DNA of 11,150 bases, from positions 1-11,150 of the forward strand of contig CAZZMS010000150.1 of assembly GCA_964655485.1 (NCBI GenBank), in the 5' to 3' direction. This document shows, piece after piece, positions 7,189 through 11,150 of this stretch. Positions within the stretch are counted from its first letter, which is position 1; every line of letters begins with the position of its first letter. The notes beneath the pieces are model-generated. The model ran no database searches. It was not told the DNA's origin and saw only the letters and a program-made list of their open reading frames with translations. The position numbers were made by a program, and so were the translations under genes. The stretch is from JANWYU01 sp964655485 (GTDB lineage Bacteria > Bdellovibrionota > Bdellovibrionia > Bdellovibrionales > Bdellovibrionaceae).

Positions 7189-8009
7189 AAAATATCCAAG
7201 AATGGATCAAAATGGCCTTTGAGGAAGATCTTCCTAGCGGAGATCTTACCACAGACAACTTGGCTATGCCCCCCAGGGTAGGGACGGCACGACTTATAGC
7301 CAAACAAGATTTGATTTTATCAGGTTACCAACTTTTCGACACAGCTGTTTTATATCAAGATGCTGCAACGAAGCTGACGTGGCATTTTACCGACGGTGAG
7401 AAAGTTTTGAGAGGTCAGATTATTTGCTCTCTTTATGGAGATCTTGTGTCTTTATTGAAAGCCGAGCGAGTGGGTTTGAATTTTCTCATGCATCTATCAG
7501 GTATAGCGACTTTAACCCATCAGTTTGTACAGGCCCTTCAAGGTTCTCGCACCAAGATTTTGGACACACGAAAAACGCTACCCGGTTACCGGGAGCTAGA
7601 AAAAAAAGCCGTGCGCGACGGAGGAGGAGAAAACCATCGCATGAATCTGAGCACCGCTATTTTGATCAAAGATAATCATATTGCCCTATGTGGAGGAATT
7701 ACTGAGGCTGTACATCGCATTAGGCAGCATACCCAAGAACCCATCACTGTGGAAGCAAGCACCAAAGATCAAGTGGAAGAGGCCGTGAGTCTTGGGGTGA
7801 AACGAATTTTACTAGATAATATGTCCATGGAGCTCTTACAAGAAGTGTTACCTTTAATCCCCGATGACATAGAAACTGAAGCCAGTGGTAACATGACACT
7901 GGAGCGCGTTCGTCAAATCGCTGAGCTTGGTGTAGATTACATCAGTGTTGGTGCTATCACTCACTCCGCCCCAAGTGCTGATGTGTCCTTGCTGTTTGAT
8001 TGGCAGTGA
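7185..8009 (+). CDS. nadC: Nicotinate-nucleotide pyrophosphorylase (carboxylating), quinolinate phosphoribosyltransferase
   Basis: It converts quinolinate and PRPP to nicotinate mononucleotide, CO2 and pyrophosphate, the last committed step of de novo NAD synthesis. The 274-residue length fits the family. Motifs seen: DLPSGDLTTD (15-24), ERVGLNFLMHLSGIAT (94-109), DTRKTLPGYRELEKKAV (127-143), DGGGENHRMNL (145-155), LIKDNHI (160-166), E190, ILLDNMS (208-214), EASGNM (232-237) and SVGAITHSA (254-262). The EKKAV segment differs from the usual EKYAV and falls on an eight-A run (7600-7607), but the frame is intact. ATG 7185 overlaps the TGA of the upstream receiver gene; no strong ribosome binding site is seen, consistent with coupled translation. 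nadA and nadB are not in the window. Confidence 0.96.
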   Translation: MKNIQEWIKMAFEEDLPSGDLTTDNLAMPPRVGTARLIAKQDLILSGYQLFDTAVLYQDAATKLTWHFTDGEKVLRGQIICSLYGDLVSLLKAERVGLNFLMHLSGIATLTHQFVQALQGSRTKILDTRKTLPGYRELEKKAVRDGGGENHRMNLSTAILIKDNHIALCGGITEAVHRIRQHTQEPITVEASTKDQVEEAVSLGVKRILLDNMSMELLQEVLPLIPDDIETEASGNMTLERVRQIAELGVDYISVGAITHSAPSADVSLLFDWQ

Positions 8010-8050
8010 AGTTTCTAAAACCCCCACTGCACTTGTAGCTGCCACCAATC
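7998..8050. terminator. Inverted repeats at the convergent nadC / DUF2490 junction, possible bidirectional terminator
   Basis: GCAGTG (8003-8008) and CACTGC (8025-8030) form a 6-bp perfect inverted repeat with a 16-base loop spanning both stop codons. A wider imperfect pair, GATTGGCAG (7998-8006) and CTGCCACCAATC (8039-8050), could form a competing stem. Neither is followed by a clear T-run, so this is not a classical intrinsic terminator. Position between convergent genes is the main argument. Confidence 0.25.
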
Positions 8051-8743
8051 TTGTAAGCGGTAGCTAGAAGGTGTTTCCAGATACGACCAAGTTCGCTGCA
8101 AACCCAAACGCACACCCGCCCACTGCTTTTGCACAAATACTCCAAAGCGATTTTCATTGAATCCTTCACTGTAGCGCTTTTCGACTGAGTCACTCATCCA
8201 AAAGATTTCATCGTAAAAGCCGAAAGACCATTGATATGCTTGTAGCCAAACGACTTGCGCCCGACCGCGCACACGAATCGCCCATACATGAGGAGCAAAA
8301 CTCCATTGCCTAAACTCTGGACCGAGTCGAAAATGAAATACTGGAGTTAACTCCGTTTCACCCCACCTCACTCCTTCCTTTAACCAAAACAAGAAAGGAC
8401 GATTTTCTTCAAAGCCTTGCACTGACTGAATCCAAGCTGCACCCAAAAGAAGGCGTTGATTATCTTTTCTCCACATCTCATGAAAAACACGTAGCATGCG
8501 CGTGTTCCAACGCCCCGAGCCCCAAGTGTCGAAGTCCCGGGTTTGATATTCGAGAAAGCTCGGCACACGATTTGTCCCCTCTCCACTCACCCAAAGAGGC
8601 GTGAACCATGCGATCCAGTTTTCATGACTTTGCACCGTGGGCTTGGCTTGAGCCGATAAGCAAAGACTGAGCACAAATAATAAACCAAGTCGAGCAGATG
8701 TGCTGATCACAAAATGCCAAAAAAAACGCCAAATCCATCTCAT
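8015..8743 (-). CDS. Exported DUF2490-like protein, probable outer-membrane beta-barrel
   Basis: A 242-residue protein of unknown function. An N-terminal signal peptide is visible: hydrophobic LGLLFVLSLCLSA (about 19-31) and a likely cleavage after SAQA (A33). The mature part is rich in Trp, Phe, Tyr and Arg with alternating hydrophobic and polar residues typical of beta-strands, and ends WQLQVQWGF with a C-terminal phenylalanine, as in barrel proteins recognised by the BAM machinery. YDEIFW (177-182) and GFNENRFGVFV (194-204) match the pattern I know from DUF2490 proteins; that assignment is from memory. ATG 8743 is used; an in-frame TTG at 8791 would lie inside the upstream chemoreceptor gene, and GTG 8707 would give a shorter signal peptide. 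None has a clear ribosome binding site. It follows the chemoreceptor gene by 22 bases and converges on nadC. Confidence 0.75.
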   Translation of the reverse strand: MRWIWRFFWHFVISTSARLGLLFVLSLCLSAQAKPTVQSHENWIAWFTPLWVSGEGTNRVPSFLEYQTRDFDTWGSGRWNTRMLRVFHEMWRKDNQRLLLGAAWIQSVQGFEENRPFLFWLKEGVRWGETELTPVFHFRLGPEFRQWSFAPHVWAIRVRGRAQVVWLQAYQWSFGFYDEIFWMSDSVEKRYSEGFNENRFGVFVQKQWAGVRLGLQRTWSYLETPSSYRLQDWWQLQVQWGF

Positions 8744-8765
8744 AGCAAAAACTGTCCGTGCTCGT

Positions 8766-10580
8766 CTAACTAGCCTTTTTGCGCTTTTCAATTTTCTCTA
8801 TGGCCTCCGACCAAAAATCGTCATCAGCAGGGAATCTGGTAATATCAGCGACCCTAGTTCGACCAGGTCCTTCACTGCCTCCTTCAGAAATTTGCGAGGA
8901 TTGAGGACTACTGAGTTTATACCGAGGGGATTCTGCATGATCTAACACATTGTCACTAACTCTAATTTCCGACTTCAGTTTTTTACCTGATGTCCCAGCG
9001 GGCCTTGCGACATCTGACAAATTATTATCTCTGAGGATAAAGTTTCCATTAAAGCTGGATTTTTCAGAGTTCGATAAATCTGATACCAATTTGTTTTCTT
9101 TGCGAACTCTAGTTACCCCAAAAGTCTTCGCAAATCGTTCCATCCCCAACGCTAGTAATTCTCGCTCCTGGCCAGCCTCAACAACCATCTCTGTCAAATC
9201 AGCACTTCGTTCAGCGTTTGCCTGCAAGGCCGCCGTGACCTGCTGTAAAGCTTCATTAATTTGTTTTAAGCCCCCGCTTTGCTCCTCGGCGCCCGTGGCG
9301 ATTTCTTGATTTAAATCATTTAGCCGCACAACCTCAATTTGCAATTGATCAAACGCCTGAATTACATCTCTACCAGATTCATCACTATGCTGAACAGATC
9401 TAACAATTTCACCACTTAAGTTACGTATGTCATCAACTGCCATTGCACTTTTCTGAGCCAAGTTACGAATAGCCTCAGCAACCACAGCAAAACCTCGTCC
9501 CTGATCCCCAGCACGAGCAGCCTCCACTGCGGCATTCAAAGCTAATAGATTTATTTGAAACGCTATATCATCAATCACTGCGACCACATTTTGTACTTTG
9601 AGTGACTCCTCTTGAATGTCTTGCATTTGGCGCCTCCAAGCCAAAAAGCTCTGAGAGCCCCAATCTACAGCTTGACGATTGGTGTTTGCCAACTCACGCA
9701 TCTCCTTGGCCAAATTGAAAGACTTGTCCACATAATTTTGCAAAACAGATGAGTTGTTTACAATTTGACTTAGGCGCTCAGCCGTATCTTTAGCCTGATC
9801 ACGAACACCCCCGGCAGATTCATGAGTCGTTTCGAAAATGGACTCAAAAAGCTCTTTAGCTGATCGAAGATCTTGAAATAAAGAAGCAGCCATTTTAACT
9901 AAGTCCAAGTAAGAGAGACGAAGAACAACAACACTCATAATTGTTCCCAATAACCACAAAACACCAAGGAGCAATTTGGCACGAGCCAACGAGCCCTCGG
10001 AGATTTCAACGAGCTCTCTACTGGTTGCCCTAACAACTTTAAGAATTGACTCCTCAAGCTCCAAGATTTTAGTTCTCATCCCCCGCGCCTCTACAGAATA
10101 GGCTTGTTGATACCAGTTGTTTATCTCTTGCCGAGTGGGATGACGATGGATCTGCTCAATCAAGGACTCGCTCGTCTGAAGGTATCTCTCGTACAATTCT
10201 ACGTACTCGGTCCAGTGAGTAAGTAACTTCGGGCCCCATCCGTACTGGTGAAGTGGCAATTCCCTAAGCTGCCTGAGCAAGTCCTTGGCTACTTGTTGTT
10301 CATTTACTACGTCTCCAATCAACTGCTCACTCCACTCCCAATCACCACGTCCTAGGCACAGAAAAAGATGGTTAAAGTGTCGATACGATTTAGAAGTGGA
10401 CTCACTTAGCTTCATGAAGAAACGATTAAATACCAAAATCTCATCCCTAAGTTGATGTATAGGAGCAACTACCTGAGACAAATTCCATATGTTCACACCG
10501 GCCATTGAAATTAACCACAGAGATAAAAAAAATCCCCCTCGAAAAAGATTAGACCGTAAGTTTTTTTTGGGATGCGTCAT
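8766..10580 (-). CDS. Methyl-accepting chemotaxis protein, two-TM, HAMP-less by eye
   Basis: A 604-residue chemoreceptor that should sense a signal outside the inner membrane and control CheA through CheW. Layout: cytoplasmic N-terminus, TM1 about 14-31, a mostly helical sensor region about 32-201 that looks like a four-helix-bundle type, TM2 about 202-222, a long coiled coil, and the conserved hairpin tip IDDIAFQINLLALNAAVEAA followed by RAGDQGRGFAVVAEA (about 336-370). The C-terminal helix runs to about 487, then a hydrophilic tail of about 115 residues follows. No typical HAMP signature is seen after TM2 and no NWETF-type CheR/CheB tether ends the protein. ATG 10580 is chosen because GGGAGGAG lies seven bases upstream. 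It begins 19 bases after the stop of another chemoreceptor gene. Confidence 0.93.
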   Translation of the reverse strand: MTHPKKNLRSNLFRGGFFLSLWLISMAGVNIWNLSQVVAPIHQLRDEILVFNRFFMKLSESTSKSYRHFNHLFLCLGRGDWEWSEQLIGDVVNEQQVAKDLLRQLRELPLHQYGWGPKLLTHWTEYVELYERYLQTSESLIEQIHRHPTRQEINNWYQQAYSVEARGMRTKILELEESILKVVRATSRELVEISEGSLARAKLLLGVLWLLGTIMSVVVLRLSYLDLVKMAASLFQDLRSAKELFESIFETTHESAGGVRDQAKDTAERLSQIVNNSSVLQNYVDKSFNLAKEMRELANTNRQAVDWGSQSFLAWRRQMQDIQEESLKVQNVVAVIDDIAFQINLLALNAAVEAARAGDQGRGFAVVAEAIRNLAQKSAMAVDDIRNLSGEIVRSVQHSDESGRDVIQAFDQLQIEVVRLNDLNQEIATGAEEQSGGLKQINEALQQVTAALQANAERSADLTEMVVEAGQERELLALGMERFAKTFGVTRVRKENKLVSDLSNSEKSSFNGNFILRDNNLSDVARPAGTSGKKLKSEIRVSDNVLDHAESPRYKLSSPQSSQISEGGSEGPGRTRVADITRFPADDDFWSEAIEKIEKRKKAS

Positions 10581-10587
10581 GATGCTA

Positions 10588-10595
10588 CTCCTCCC
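10588..10595 (-). promoter_or_regulatory. Shine-Dalgarno of the complete chemoreceptor gene
   Basis: GGGAGGAG on the minus strand, seven bases before ATG 10580. It sits in the 19-base gap between the two chemoreceptor genes and rules out the longer in-frame reading starting at 10610. Confidence 0.85.
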
Positions 10596-10599
10596 GTTT

Positions 10600-11150
10600 C
10601 TAAGCTGCATTGGAGCGCTTGCTCTCCTGCGAAACCTGCAAATCTGTTAAATTTAAAGCCACCTTGAGATGTTCAAAGGCCGATATTAAGTCTCTCACCT
10701 GAGTCTCCAGTTTGATGCTAATGCCAGACAATGCCTCGCTGGATCCAGCATTAATTTGAACGGCTTGATCCACCACATTGAGCGAGGAGGACATGGACTG
10801 CAAAGTTTGACTTTGCACCTGAGTAACATCGGACATCTTTTCATTTAAGATACCAAGTCTTTGCACGTTTTTATCCAACTCATTAAAGGTGCGGTGTAAC
10901 CTCTGAGTCAATTCATGACCTAATCGAACACGGTTTACTGTTGATATAATCAGGTGTTCAATATCTTTCACAGCTAGGTTACTTTTCTGTGAGAGGGATT
11001 GTACCGCATCTGCCACCAAGGCAAAGCCCCGTCCCTGCTCTCCTGCCCGTGCCGCTTCCACCGAGGCATTCAGTGCGAGAAGTTGAATCTGAAAAGAAAT
11101 ATCGTTCATCAAACTAATTACGCTCTTGATCCTATTAGTTTGCTCAGCGA
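10600..11150 (-). CDS. Methyl-accepting chemotaxis protein, C-terminal part (continues beyond the right edge)
   Basis: The reading frame is open through the right edge, so the in-frame TTG and ATG at 11112 and 11109 are internal codons rather than starts. The 182 visible residues begin just before the signalling hairpin and contain MNDISFQIQLLALNASVEAA followed by RAGEQGRGFALVADA, the conserved CheA/CheW-contacting tip. The descending helix follows, to about residue 165, and a short tail ends ESKRSNAA. The N-terminal sensor and membrane segments lie outside. Compared with the neighbouring receptor it lacks the long hydrophilic tail, and the tips differ at several positions, so the two are not a recent exact duplication. 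It is upstream of and probably co-transcribed with that receptor. Confidence 0.92.
   Translation of the reverse strand, partial: AEQTNRIKSVISLMNDISFQIQLLALNASVEAARAGEQGRGFALVADAVQSLSQKSNLAVKDIEHLIISTVNRVRLGHELTQRLHRTFNELDKNVQRLGILNEKMSDVTQVQSQTLQSMSSSLNVVDQAVQINAGSSEALSGISIKLETQVRDLISAFEHLKVALNLTDLQVSQESKRSNAA

Noticed and set aside
7424..7675. Plus-strand open frame of 83 codons within nadC
   Set aside because: It is an alternate frame inside a gene with unambiguous family motifs and has no support of its own.
8744..8791. TTG start for the DUF2490-like protein, adding 16 residues
   Set aside because: It would overlap the chemoreceptor coding region and give an overlong N-region before the signal peptide; ATG 8743 is simpler, though not proven.
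10600..11112. Separate short chemoreceptor gene starting at TTG 11112
   Set aside because: The frame stays open with receptor-like sequence to the window edge, so this is the end of a longer gene, not an independent small protein.
8766..11150. Recent tandem duplication of the chemoreceptor gene
   Set aside because: The hairpin tips are similar as expected for the family, but flanking helices and tails differ strongly, so no recent duplication is supported.
1..11150. CRISPR arrays, insertion sequences, prophage or defence systems
   Set aside because: No spaced direct repeats, transposase motifs, terminal inverted repeats or phage-like genes were found; gene content is ordinary chromosomal.

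Overview
The window is a dense, gene-packed stretch of a Gram-negative bacterial chromosome. I infer a deltaproteobacterial or Bdellovibrionota-like host. The evidence is an LPS-export permease, a receiver-linker-helix protein built like the polarity regulator RomR, and two E. coli-type chemoreceptors in tandem. The assignment is tentative because no rRNA or marker gene is present. No IS element, phage gene, CRISPR array, tRNA or rRNA is visible, and no gap between genes exceeds about 65 bases.

Region A (1-6020, minus strand) reads as one co-directional block. In transcription order it is lptG (LPS transport permease), thyA (thymidylate synthase), an enlarged folA (dihydrofolate reductase), hslO (Hsp33), an OmpR/PhoB-type response regulator, ilvA (threonine dehydratase) and the first 52 codons of hisC, which runs off the left edge. 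Gaps are 65, 31, -11, 24, 10 and 9 bases, so an operon is likely. thyA and folA are functionally linked: ThyA produces the dihydrofolate that FolA reduces. ilvA and hisC are amino-acid biosynthesis genes. The remaining members look like housekeeping or stress genes.

Region B (6021-8009) opens with a 49-base divergent intergenic region. Plus-strand genes follow: a response regulator with a long Ser/Ala/Pro/Glu-rich linker and a conserved C-terminal helix, then nadC (quinolinate phosphoribosyltransferase), translationally coupled through an ATGA overlap.

Region C (8015-11150, minus strand) is a second co-directional group. It holds the C-terminal part of one chemoreceptor (cut by the right edge), a complete two-TM chemoreceptor, and an exported DUF2490-like protein, probably an outer-membrane barrel. 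It converges on nadC with only 5 bases between stop codons.

I do not see a convincing undescribed system. The best candidates for a second look are the RomR-like regulator coupled to nadC, the insertion and C-terminal extension of the dihydrofolate reductase, the charged insertion in the Hsp33 linker, and the HAMP-less chemoreceptor with a long conserved-looking tail next to an outer-membrane protein gene.
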